Source of the DNA: Polynucleobacter meluiroseus
GTDB taxonomy: Bacteria > Pseudomonadota > Gammaproteobacteria > Burkholderiales > Burkholderiaceae
Reading direction: 5' to 3'
NCBI RefSeq assembly: GCF_900205755.1
Contig: NZ_OANS01000003.1
Location: 186,001-250,000, forward strand
Length of the DNA: 64,000 nucleotides
Position numbers and translations under genes: made by a program. Below are positions 40,680-48,834 of this stretch, piece after piece (positions within the stretch are counted from its first letter, which is position 1; the number at the start of each line of letters is the position of its first letter). The notes beneath the pieces were generated by a model. The model did no database searches, was not told where the DNA came from, and worked only from the letters and a program-made list of their open reading frames with translations.

Positions 40680-41428
40680 AGCTGACAAAGAGTAAGCCTG
40701 AAGGGCATATTCTCTGTAATGACTTGAGGTTTTTTGTCACGATCGGCTTTCATTAGACGAATCGATAGGAGATATTTATTTGCGCTGATTTCGGCGTAAA
40801 TAGTATCGTCTTCTAACTCAATACGCATGAGTTGATATGTTTTGCCGGACGGTGCCTGCTGAAATGCGCCTTGATGTGCCAAAACGTCTCTGGGTTCTCC
40901 GGATTGACGAAGTAAACGCAAAAAGATTTGACATGCCTGGTGCCATGGCAAGAGGGGTGCAACGTAATTTTCCAGCAGTTCCCTACGCTGGGTAGAAGGA
41001 CTATTTTTCCAGGCATGATAGCTTGGCAAATCAATCGGGCTTGTGCCCCCAGGAATATTTAAACGGGTTCGAATGGCATTGAGCCAGTCACTCTCAGTAA
41101 TGATGGCATTCGGCTTGCCAACGGATTGGTTGATGCTAGCCGCCGCCGCGTCAATTTGCGACAGTGTGAGCGCAAGCGCCTCCTGATCCACCTTCTGTGA
41201 AGACTTTAAGCCATTTAAAGTGTATTTTTGCCTCTCAAACTCTTTGAGTAGCAACGATTTAATGTCGCCTCGCGAACCAATGTCGCCCAAATCAAACAAT
41301 ACCGCAATGGCATTGTGGTGGAGTTCAGGGTCGTCCGAGCGTAGAAAGTGATTAAAGCGGGCGAATAAATACTCCAGCCGAAGCATGCTTCGAACTAATT
41401 CATTGAAGGGATATTCGTAAACAATCAC
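40676..41428 (-). CDS. zapD: Cell division protein ZapD (DUF1342)
   Basis: Z-ring-associated protein that bundles FtsZ filaments by binding its C-terminal peptide, which is present in ftsZ of this window. The 250-residue product starts with GTG and shows the family opening YEYPFNELVRSMLRLEYLF, RSDDPELHHNAIAVLFDL and SYHAWKN...R at the C-terminal half. It lies 11 bases after coaE. In relatives the small yacG gene usually follows zapD; here the stop of zapD overlaps mutT and yacG is absent. Confidence 0.93.
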   Translation of the reverse strand: MIVYEYPFNELVRSMLRLEYLFARFNHFLRSDDPELHHNAIAVLFDLGDIGSRGDIKSLLLKEFERQKYTLNGLKSSQKVDQEALALTLSQIDAAAASINQSVGKPNAIITESDWLNAIRTRLNIPGGTSPIDLPSYHAWKNSPSTQRRELLENYVAPLLPWHQACQIFLRLLRQSGEPRDVLAHQGAFQQAPSGKTYQLMRIELEDDTIYAEISANKYLLSIRLMKADRDKKPQVITENMPFRLTLCQL

Positions 41429-41439
41429 AAGACCATATT

Positions 41440-42126
41440 CTATGACGAACCGATCAGGTCTTCATGAATCTTCAGTAATTTTTGGTGTAACTGTAGGATT
41501 TGTGGCTCTAGATCCGCCACAGAGCCCTGATTATTAATGATGACATCCGCTGCCTCTAGGCGCACTTCTCGACTAGTTTGTGCCCGCAAAATACTTTCAA
41601 CCTCTGCTTTACTGAGCTTGTTTCGCTGCATAACCCTTTGTATCTGGACCTCAACAGGGCAATCAACCACCACAATCAGGTCAAAGTGCTTTCGCCATAC
41701 ATCTGATTCCATGAGCAAAGGCACAACCACTATAAGGTAAGGCACCTTAGTTTCCGCTAAAGCCAAGGCCTGCTTCAAGGCCTCTTGCCTAATCAAGGGA
41801 TGGACAATTCGCTCTAAAATTTGACGGCTTTCTGGGTTGTCAAAGACTAGATTGCGCATCTTCGCCCTATTCATCGCACCATCTGCCTCAATCAGCTCGG
41901 ACCCAAAATTCTCCTTAATTTCTGGAATGGCGCTGCCACCCGATGCCGTAATTTGGTGGGAGATAAGATCCGTATCAATGACGCCTGCACCCAATTCAGA
42001 TAGCAAATTGCTTGCGGCAGTTTTGCCCGAGCCAATGCCACCAGTCAAACCTATCAAGAGTAACTTACCCTTTAATGCACTGAAATCAGGCTGATCGACA
42101 GGAAGGGGGGAATGATTTGAGAACAT
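41440..42126 (-). CDS. coaE: Dephospho-CoA kinase
   Basis: Last step of coenzyme A synthesis. The 228-residue product has the P-loop TGGIGSGKT (28-36), LGAGVIDTDLISHQI and the lid and core segments LVFDNPESRQILERIVHPLIR and VVVPLLMES. From the ATG at 42126 the gene overlaps pilD by 55 bases, and the first 22 residues are not conserved in kind. A TTG just before IGLTGG would be an alternative start with less overlap. Confidence 0.94.
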   Translation of the reverse strand: MFSNHSPLPVDQPDFSALKGKLLLIGLTGGIGSGKTAASNLLSELGAGVIDTDLISHQITASGGSAIPEIKENFGSELIEADGAMNRAKMRNLVFDNPESRQILERIVHPLIRQEALKQALALAETKVPYLIVVVPLLMESDVWRKHFDLIVVVDCPVEVQIQRVMQRNKLSKAEVESILRAQTSREVRLEAADVIINNQGSVADLEPQILQLHQKLLKIHEDLIGSS

Positions 42127-42581
42127 AACAACTCAATAATGCCAGCAATAGCGAGAAAAGGTCCAAATGGAAAGGCCTGCTTGTAATTTTTTTTATTCAG
42201 TTTGAGCCAAAGAATGCCGCCTAATAAACCAATAATAGAGGCAAGAAAAAGAATTCTGGGCAGTGCAAGCCAGCCAAGCCACGCCCCTAGGCCCGCTAAC
42301 AGCTTGGCGTCTCCCATGCCAATGCCATCCTGTTGCTTAAGTAAACGAAAGAGCTTATTTAATAGCCAGATAAAAGCGTATCCGAGGCTAGCGCCTAAAA
42401 GCGCAGCATCCAAGTCAGTTAGGCGGTAAGGCGAGAGGTAGTTAAAACTAATACCAGTTCCAATGAGGGGTATTGTCATTCGATCCGGCAGGCGAAAAGT
42501 ACGCAAGTCTACGTAAGCTAGATAAGCCAATAAGGTAACCAAGAAAATGGCCGCTAGGAGTGCAGGGTATGGCAAGCCCAT
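42072..42581 (-). CDS. pilD: Prepilin peptidase, A24 catalytic domain only
   Basis: Aspartic membrane peptidase that processes type IV prepilins. The 169-residue product has both catalytic Asp sites: YVDLRTFRLPD (Asp25) and GMGDAKLLAG (Asp91), and about six membrane helices. Typical PilD is about 260-290 residues because of an N-terminal cytoplasmic methyltransferase domain with a four-Cys site; that part is absent here and no such sequence lies upstream, since the gene abuts pilC. It may cleave without methylating. Confidence 0.88.
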   Translation of the reverse strand: MGLPYPALLAAIFLVTLLAYLAYVDLRTFRLPDRMTIPLIGTGISFNYLSPYRLTDLDAALLGASLGYAFIWLLNKLFRLLKQQDGIGMGDAKLLAGLGAWLGWLALPRILFLASIIGLLGGILWLKLNKKNYKQAFPFGPFLAIAGIIELLCSQIIPPFLSISLISVH

Positions 42582-43663
42582 TAAACAATTTGCCCTAAAT
42601 TAAAGATAGGAAGATACAAGATAATCACAATACTGCCAATAATCATCCCAACCAGCAGAATTAATAATGGCTCAAGGGTTTGGCTTAAGGTGTTGAGTTG
42701 ATTACTCAGCTGTGAGCCCAAAATATCAGCCCGCTTGCAAAGCATGTCAGGCAAGGTGCCACTTTCTGAGCCAATAGATAGTAATTGTAGGGTTTCAATA
42801 TCGAAGAGTTGATGAGCGGGGTCCACTCTAATAAGGGCCTCTCCAAATGGCCAGCCTCGAGTAAGTTGCTTAAAGATTTCAGCGCTAAAGTCATGACTCA
42901 GCCAATGATTTGAAGACTGTGCCGTCACCCTTAAGGCATCTGGAAGCGCTAGACCTGAATGCAGTAAGTGACCAAGGGTACGACACCAGTGGGTCAATGT
43001 AGCCATTCGTAATAAATTGCCCAAAATAGGAATGCGCAGACTAAAACGATCACACCTTTTTTGGAGCTGGTTTGATTTAGTCCATACAACAATAAAAAGG
43101 CCAAAACTGATTACCATGATCATAAGCATCTCCAAAAACCAGTGTTCAATCATGGTTGAGAAGGCAATCAAAATCTTTGTCGGCGTAGGCAGTTCAGCCT
43201 GAAATTGGCTAAAGACTTCTTTGAACACGGGCACGACCCACAACATCATGACGATCACTAGCAGGAAGGAGGTGCTCAGTGTAATGAGGGGATAGGCTAA
43301 AGCTTGTTGAATCTTTCGTTTCATCTCAATTTGCGCTTCTAATTGCTGACAGATCGTTCTTAGTGCGGAGATTAGATCACCAGTGCGTTCGCTAACCCTG
43401 ATCAGATTAATTACTTCTGCGGAAAATTGATTTTGTGAGGCGCTCAGGCAATAAGAAAACCCATATCCTTTTTTTAGCAGGTCAAGCAAGCTCAGAAGCC
43501 AAGGTTGCCAAGAATTGGGTGCTGATTGAGTAAGCAAATTAAGTGCGTTCATTAAAGGAAGCCCAGCACGCATCAGAGAGAGTAGTTGCTGTGAAAAATG
43601 CAATTGCTCGACCGCACTTAGACTTCTTGAAGGTAAGAATGACTTTAGGAATGCCACGTACAA
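42581..43663 (-). CDS. pilC: Type IV pilus inner membrane platform protein PilC
   Basis: Polytopic protein of the T2SF/GspF family that couples the PilB motor to pilus assembly. The 360-residue product holds two repeats of the T2SF domain (about 20-145 and 225-345), each with FSQQLLSLMRAGLPLMNAL-like or WCRTLGHLLHSGLALPDAL segments and E-x-G-x-L (SERTGDL, GSESGTL), and three or four membrane helices. It is a little shorter than the usual 400. It overlaps pilB by 19 bases and shares one base with pilD. Confidence 0.93.
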   Translation of the reverse strand: MYVAFLKSFLPSRSLSAVEQLHFSQQLLSLMRAGLPLMNALNLLTQSAPNSWQPWLLSLLDLLKKGYGFSYCLSASQNQFSAEVINLIRVSERTGDLISALRTICQQLEAQIEMKRKIQQALAYPLITLSTSFLLVIVMMLWVVPVFKEVFSQFQAELPTPTKILIAFSTMIEHWFLEMLMIMVISFGLFIVVWTKSNQLQKRCDRFSLRIPILGNLLRMATLTHWCRTLGHLLHSGLALPDALRVTAQSSNHWLSHDFSAEIFKQLTRGWPFGEALIRVDPAHQLFDIETLQLLSIGSESGTLPDMLCKRADILGSQLSNQLNTLSQTLEPLLILLVGMIIGSIVIILYLPIFNLGQIV

Positions 43664-44721
43664 ACCTCAGCCTCAAGCGAAACTTGATCAATTAAGCCGG
43701 TGGCTACGTAGCGCATCCCGGCCGAGTGCATATCAACAAAGTGCGAGTTTGCATTTAAGAATTGCTGTCTAGTCAGGACTTCATGAACGCCTATACGACC
43801 TTGATATTTTGATCCTTGGCAGTGGGTACAATGCCTATTGCTTGAGAGGGTACTGCAGGCGCTACAGCGTTTACGCACCAGTCGTTGAGAGCTTACGCAG
43901 AGTAGACAAGAGTCCAAGGCTTCATCATCAACTCCTAAGCTTTTTAAGCGCGCAAATGCTCCCATAGCATTTCTGGTGTGAAGCGTACTGAGAACAAGAT
44001 GCCCGGTTTGAGATGCCTGAATAGCTAGTTCGGCTGTTGCCCGATCTCTAATTTCGCCAATCATGATGACGTCAGGGTCCTGACGCAGAAGGGCGCGAAT
44101 AATCATCGAAAAATCTAATCCAGCACGGGGATGGTAGGCTACTTGATTGACTCCGGGAAGTCGTATCTCTATAGGGTCTTCAATAGAGCAGAGATTGCGC
44201 TTGATGTGATTGAGTGATCTTAGACAGCTGTACAAGGTTCTCGTTTTTCCACTTCCGGTAGGGCCTGTCACCAACAGCAATCCGTTAGGCTGGTTGAGGG
44301 CTCTTTGAAATACATCTAATTGCTCTGGAAGAAGTCCAATGTGATCAAGAGCTAAGTCATCTATCTGACTTGGAAGAATACGAACGACGACTTTTTCACC
44401 ATAAAGAGTGGGTAAAACAGAAACACGGCAATCAATACTTGGTTTACTAAAGTCATAGCCGATGGTTAAGCGGCCATCTTGTGGCAGGCGCTTCTCCGCT
44501 ATATCTAAGCGTGACAATACCTTAATGCGTGTGATGAGGCGCTCATGCAACTCGAGAGGATGTTTTCCTTGTAGCCGCAATAATCCATCCACTCGGATGC
44601 GCACAACGGTTTCTTGAGGATGAGCCTCAATGTGGATATCCGAAGCCCGAGAATTTAAAGCATGGACCGCAATTTCATGCCAGGTTCGGATAATAAGTGA
44701 TTCATCATTTGAATTAGTCAA
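43645..44721 (-). CDS. pilB: Type IV pilus extension ATPase PilB, N-terminally reduced
   Basis: Secretion ATPase of the GspE/PilB family. The 358-residue product has SRASDIHIEAH, the Walker A motif GPTGSGKT (153-160), the Asp box, Walker B DVIMIGEIRD (217-226), the His box GHLVLSTLHT and a four-Cys zinc site (C286, C289, C298, C301). Canonical PilB is about 560-580 residues; the roughly 170-residue N-terminal regulatory domain is missing. The ATG at 44721 overlaps corC by 4 bases, so no room exists for that domain upstream. Confidence 0.92.
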   Translation of the reverse strand: MTNSNDESLIIRTWHEIAVHALNSRASDIHIEAHPQETVVRIRVDGLLRLQGKHPLELHERLITRIKVLSRLDIAEKRLPQDGRLTIGYDFSKPSIDCRVSVLPTLYGEKVVVRILPSQIDDLALDHIGLLPEQLDVFQRALNQPNGLLLVTGPTGSGKTRTLYSCLRSLNHIKRNLCSIEDPIEIRLPGVNQVAYHPRAGLDFSMIIRALLRQDPDVIMIGEIRDRATAELAIQASQTGHLVLSTLHTRNAMGAFARLKSLGVDDEALDSCLLCVSSQRLVRKRCSACSTLSSNRHCTHCQGSKYQGRIGVHEVLTRQQFLNANSHFVDMHSAGMRYVATGLIDQVSLEAEVCTWHS

Positions 44722-46007
44722 GCTTCGATATCAGGGCTATGAGGCCGATAAAGTTTGACTGTTTTCACGCCTTGATCATCAAACTGGACTATCTCCATTA
44801 CCACTCCAGCAATGCGGATGCTGACATCGTGATCTGGAATAGCTTCTAACTTTTCAAGGATAAGGCCATTTAATGTTCGCGGACCATCCAATGGCAAGTT
44901 TAAGTTAAGGAGACGATTTAAGTCCCGCAGGGACGCACCCCCCGAAGCTAAATAGGTGCCGTCGGCTAGCCAACGTGGATCATTTGAGAGGTTGGAAAGA
45001 GAGGTGGTGAATTCACCAATCAGCTCTTCAACAATATCTTCAAAGGTTACTAAACCCAATACTTCGCCATACTCATTTACAACCAAACTCAAGCGTTGTT
45101 GGTTGTCTTGAAAAAATTGCATCTGTTGCGAAATCGGAGTTCCACTCGGGATGAAATAAGGTTCACTTACCAAAGAGCGAAAGTCTTGATGTTGCAGTTC
45201 AGAATCACCTAATAAAGAGAGTGTTTTCTTAACCGATAAGATGCCCACAATACGTTCTGAATCTCCGTCACAGACCGGCAACTTATTGTGATAACAGGTT
45301 TCAAGCTGTTCGATGACCTCTTCAATGGGTCTGGAAAGATCCAAAATTTCTATTTTTGAACGAGGTGTCATAACGTCGTCCACCAGGATATTTTCTAAAT
45401 TGAAAAGATTGAGCAAAATATCACGATGTTGGTTGGAGAAGAAGCGGTTGGACTCCAACACTAAACTTCTTAACTCTTCTTTACTCATGGCCTGATGTTC
45501 TTGCGAGGCGCGCAACCCTGAAATTGCCATCAAGCCAGAAACAAAGCTATTGATTAGCCACAACAAAGGTTTAAGAACCAAGATGAGCGGGAGAATGAAC
45601 CAGCCGACAGTGGAGGCAATTCTCTCGGGAAATGCGGCGCCAATCACTTTCGGGGTAATTTCACTAAAAATAATAATTAATAGTGCAGCTACCAACGTTG
45701 CAATCGTGAGAACCAGTCCGCTATCCCCGAAAATATGTAAGGCGATACCAGTTACTAAGATGGAAAGTACGGTATTGATTAAGCTGTTGGAAATCAGTAA
45801 AACTGAAAGAAGGGAATCTAGCCGCTTCAAGAGTCTTTCTGCTAACGCTGCACCAGCATTACCGTGCTTGGCCATTGCGCGTAAGCGGTGGCGATTGGAG
45901 GACACCATGCTCGTTTCAGCCATCGAAAAAAAGCCAGCCACTGCAAGTAAAAATAGGACGAGAGCAACTTGACCATAAAAGGGCCAATTGTCAAAAAAGT
46001 TGTCCAT
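44718..46007 (-). CDS. CNNM/CorC-HlyC family membrane protein with CBS domains (YfjD type)
   Basis: Probable divalent-cation (Mg) efflux protein. The 429-residue product has a DUF21/CNNM membrane domain with about four helices (residues 1-150; FFSMAETSMVSSNRHRL), a pair of CBS domains (about 205-325; DDVMTPRSKIEILDL, VVNEYGEVLGLVTFEDIVEELIGEF) and a C-terminal CorC_HlyC domain (about 345-425). The name hemolysin is historical. It heads the operon that runs into pilB-pilC-pilD-coaE-zapD. Confidence 0.93.
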   Translation of the reverse strand: MDNFFDNWPFYGQVALVLFLLAVAGFFSMAETSMVSSNRHRLRAMAKHGNAGAALAERLLKRLDSLLSVLLISNSLINTVLSILVTGIALHIFGDSGLVLTIATLVAALLIIIFSEITPKVIGAAFPERIASTVGWFILPLILVLKPLLWLINSFVSGLMAISGLRASQEHQAMSKEELRSLVLESNRFFSNQHRDILLNLFNLENILVDDVMTPRSKIEILDLSRPIEEVIEQLETCYHNKLPVCDGDSERIVGILSVKKTLSLLGDSELQHQDFRSLVSEPYFIPSGTPISQQMQFFQDNQQRLSLVVNEYGEVLGLVTFEDIVEELIGEFTTSLSNLSNDPRWLADGTYLASGGASLRDLNRLLNLNLPLDGPRTLNGLILEKLEAIPDHDVSIRIAGVVMEIVQFDDQGVKTVKLYRPHSPDIEA

Positions 46008-46124
46008 TGAGTGCGCCTAGGAAGAATAAAGAAGAATCAATATAGCAAAGTGCGATTTCACAAGCCATAGTCTGGGGAAAATTAGCCGCCAATTCCTTCC
46101 TCAAATTATGTAAGAATCATCCGT

Positions 46125-46640
46125 ATGACCTATTTGTACCCCTCGAAAACATCGATAAAAGATCATTATTGCGTGATAACCGCAGCAATTTTTTCACTCG
46201 GAATAACAACAGAAGTAGTAGATGGCAGTCTCATGTTGGCAAAAATCGATTACTTGCCAACCTCAATTCCACCCATTAGCCCGCAAAACGCACTAGCTCA
46301 AGAAATTGCCAGGCAATGCAATAAGTATTTCACCGATTCCTCTCACATATTTGACCTGCCCTTAAAGCCAGTAGGCACACTCCACCAGCAAAAAGTGTGG
46401 AGAGCCATTGAGGCGATTCCAGTAGGGTCTACTCAAACCTATGGGGAGCTTGCCAAATACATTCGGAGTGGGGCTCAGGCGGTCGGCACGGCTTGCGGCG
46501 CAAATCCATATCCCCTGATAACACCTTGCCATCGTGTAGTTTCATCCCAAGGAATAGGTGGTTTTATGCAAGAAGACGCGCCAGGGCTTTTTCGCCAAAT
46601 TAAACTATGGCTCTTGCAACATGAAGGAGCACTTCAATAA
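46125..46640 (+). CDS. ogt: Methylated-DNA:protein-cysteine methyltransferase
   Basis: Suicide DNA repair protein that removes methyl from O6-methylguanine. The 171-residue product has the active-site PCHRVV with Cys135, the helix-turn-helix segment with TYGELAKYI and the KVWRAIEAIPVGSTQTYG opening of the DNA-binding domain. It is nearer in size to Ogt than to Ada. It diverges from corC and converges on the squalene-synthase-like gene with 9 bases between. Confidence 0.93.
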   Translation: MTYLYPSKTSIKDHYCVITAAIFSLGITTEVVDGSLMLAKIDYLPTSIPPISPQNALAQEIARQCNKYFTDSSHIFDLPLKPVGTLHQQKVWRAIEAIPVGSTQTYGELAKYIRSGAQAVGTACGANPYPLITPCHRVVSSQGIGGFMQEDAPGLFRQIKLWLLQHEGALQ

Positions 46641-46649
46641 GGTCGTTTT

Positions 46650-47615
46650 TTAGAGTCTTCTTAAGTTTGAAGAGAAGGCATAAAAAAAGGATGAGACGAG
46701 CAAGTTGCTGCCAGCGCTAAGCTTTGTCCAAAGGTAAAAAGCCTCAACTGTTTTTCTGGTGAGCTTTACTTCTGAGTTATCAGGGGAAGACAGGTTGTGA
46801 GCCAACTTATTTAAGTTCAAGGTTGATAGACCAAAGGCCAAGAAACAAAATCGCCGAATCCCTATTTCTTCTTTGGGAATTAGCAAGATATAGGCTAAGG
46901 CATCTTGGAGTTTTTGATAGGCAATTTGGAGCAATTCTTTTTGGGAGAGTTGGGCTGGTTTCCAAGAGACGCCTCTAGCTTTGTCTTCTTCGGCATCCTT
47001 GAGAATATTAGTCATTTGTAATGCCTGACCAAAGGAGATGGCAAGCTGTTCATGGCCCTGAATACGCTGTTTAAATGCTGGTGAATAAGCGCTAAAAATC
47101 GCTGTCAATAACTCGCCAACAACGCCTGCCACGACATAGCAGTATTTTTCAAACTCCCGTAAATCTTCTAGCCCCTCTCGACCTTGCTTGCCATGAAAAT
47201 AAGACATACCGGTCGACATGATGGTGATGCAGCGGTATACGGCAGCTTGCTCTTCGAGAGAGCAGCTATACAAAATCCTCAGAACTGTTGGAGTGTGCGC
47301 AATAAGATCAAGCTCATCTTGATTGGTGTGGTGCTTTAAAGACTGCAAACAAGTTTCTACAAATGCTTGATCAGGGCGCTTTGCTAGAACAGTATCCAAA
47401 AATAACTGCGAGAGATCTTGTTTTTCTGAGGGCGTTAATTCGGTAGCATCTTCGATCGTATCAATCGTGCGACAAAGCAAGTAAGTGTTGCCAATGACCT
47501 TTTCGATTTGCGGCGGCAATAAGGGAATCGTCAGGGCAAAAGTGCGAGATACAGAACTCAAAATGGCTTTTTGGTACGCCAAATCTGCGGTGGAGTCTGT
47601 TATTGAGGGTTTCAC
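46650..47615 (-). CDS. Squalene/phytoene synthase-family head-to-head prenyltransferase
   Basis: Trans-isoprenyl diphosphate synthase fold of 321 residues. The first Asp-rich motif is DTIED (52-56) preceded by the SRTFALTIPLLP segment; the second is NILKDAEED (203-211) in the QALQMTNILKD helix, and the YCYVVAGVVGE helix is typical. The DTIED-type first motif and the overall pattern resemble squalene synthase more than phytoene synthase. No other carotenoid or hopanoid gene is in the window, so the product is not certain. The start is GTG at 47615; GATAAT ends 6 bases upstream. Confidence 0.85.
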   Translation of the reverse strand: MKPSITDSTADLAYQKAILSSVSRTFALTIPLLPPQIEKVIGNTYLLCRTIDTIEDATELTPSEKQDLSQLFLDTVLAKRPDQAFVETCLQSLKHHTNQDELDLIAHTPTVLRILYSCSLEEQAAVYRCITIMSTGMSYFHGKQGREGLEDLREFEKYCYVVAGVVGELLTAIFSAYSPAFKQRIQGHEQLAISFGQALQMTNILKDAEEDKARGVSWKPAQLSQKELLQIAYQKLQDALAYILLIPKEEIGIRRFCFLAFGLSTLNLNKLAHNLSSPDNSEVKLTRKTVEAFYLWTKLSAGSNLLVSSFFYAFSSNLRRL

Positions 47616-47621
47616 CGCTGA

Positions 47622-47627
47622 ATTATC
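47622..47627 (-). promoter_or_regulatory. Putative -10 element of the squalene-synthase-like gene
   Basis: GATAAT on the minus strand (5 of 6 to TATAAT) ends 6 bases before the GTG start. Same placement as at other genes in this window. No clear -35. Confidence 0.35.
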
Positions 47628-47730
47628 TCAGACCAGTCAACATAAAAGCGACTCCGATCCCTATATTGCTAGCGTAGATAGCCTTTAGCGAGGGTCTAAA
47701 CGGGATGATCGCAGGACGGTAAATAATTTG

Positions 47731-47759
47731 TTGCACTGCAAAATAATCTCCTCTAATAT
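47731..47759 (+). promoter_or_regulatory. Possible promoter of the PanE-like gene with palindrome at -35
   Basis: TTGCAC (47731-47736) and TAATAT (47754-47759) are 17 bases apart. The -35 region is part of a perfect palindrome TTGCA-C-TGCAA (47731-47741), which could be an operator. The hexamers themselves match the consensus only moderately. The rest of 47616-47801 shows no gene. Confidence 0.35.
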
Positions 47760-47801
47760 GACAGTAATATATAAATAAATATTCTTTTAGGTGAGATTTC
47801 T

Positions 47802-48821
47802 ATGAAAGTTTGCGTGATTGGTGGCGGTGGAGCTATCGGGGGTTATCTAGCGGTGATGTTGGCACGCGCCGGCAATGAAGTCACCATTGTGGCGCGTGGT
47901 GCAACGCTCGCTGCCGTGAAAGAGCGTGGACTTGCGCTGATCATGAGCGATCAACCCGAGCCTTTAGTAGCTCAGGTCAAGGCGGTTGGAAGTATTGCGG
48001 AAGCAGAGACCCCAGACGTCGTGATTTTGGCCGTTAAAGCCCATCAAGTCGAGCCGATTATTGATGAGTTGGCGGCCATCATGGGCCCTGAAACAATTCT
48101 GATTCCGATGCAAAACGGGATTCCATGGTGGTATTTCCAAAAACTCGCTGGTCAATATCAAGATCATGTAGTGGAAACAGTTGATGCTGGCGGACTTGCT
48201 AAGAAGGCCATTAATCCAGACAACATTATTGGATGCGTTGTTTATCCCGCAACCTACACTCAGGCCCCTGGCATCATTCGCCATGTGGAAGGCAATCGCT
48301 TTCCATTAGGCGAATTAGATGGCAGCACAAGTGAAAGAATTCAGAAGGTTTCTGAAATGATGAACACGGCTGGGTTTAAATCCCCCGTCCTAGAAGATAT
48401 TCGCTCGGAAATTTGGTTAAAGCTTTGGGGCAACATGACCTTTAATCCGATTAGCTCTCTTACGCATGGCACTCTGGAAGGTATTTGCCAATATCCGCTG
48501 ACTAAAGAATTGGCACGCAGCATGATGGCTGAAGCGCAAACGGTCGCTGAGAAATTGGGAGTGACATTTCGAGTGGATATCGAGCGTCGTATCGCTGGCG
48601 CAGAAAAAGTGGGCAAGCATAAGACATCCATGCTTCAAGACTTAGAGGCGGGCCGAAGTTTAGAGATTGATGCCTTATTGGGATCCGTGATTGAGCTGGG
48701 AAAAATTACCCAAACTCCGACACCTTGTTTAAATACAGTCTTCGCTCTGACAAAGTACTTAGATGAAAATGTACAAGCTGCAAAGAGCAGCTTGTCCTTG
48801 CCATCGGTGTCGGGTTACTAA
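47802..48821 (+). CDS. 2-dehydropantoate 2-reductase-family protein (PanE-like)
   Basis: NADPH-dependent ketopantoate reductase family, 339 residues. The N-terminal dinucleotide fold is GGGGAIGG (7-14); VILAVKAHQ and MQNGIPWW are the substrate-side loops; the C-terminal helical domain has the Lys in EIWLKLWGNMTFNPIS and KTSMLQDLEAGRSLEIDAL, the conserved family motif. A ribosome binding site AGGTGA lies 8 bases before the ATG. Genuine PanE and paralogues acting on other keto acids cannot be separated by sequence; the next gene is a catabolic hydrolase, so a role outside pantothenate synthesis is possible. Confidence 0.85.
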   Translation: MKVCVIGGGGAIGGYLAVMLARAGNEVTIVARGATLAAVKERGLALIMSDQPEPLVAQVKAVGSIAEAETPDVVILAVKAHQVEPIIDELAAIMGPETILIPMQNGIPWWYFQKLAGQYQDHVVETVDAGGLAKKAINPDNIIGCVVYPATYTQAPGIIRHVEGNRFPLGELDGSTSERIQKVSEMMNTAGFKSPVLEDIRSEIWLKLWGNMTFNPISSLTHGTLEGICQYPLTKELARSMMAEAQTVAEKLGVTFRVDIERRIAGAEKVGKHKTSMLQDLEAGRSLEIDALLGSVIELGKITQTPTPCLNTVFALTKYLDENVQAAKSSLSLPSVSGY

Positions 48822-48834
48822 TAGTCTTTAAGTT

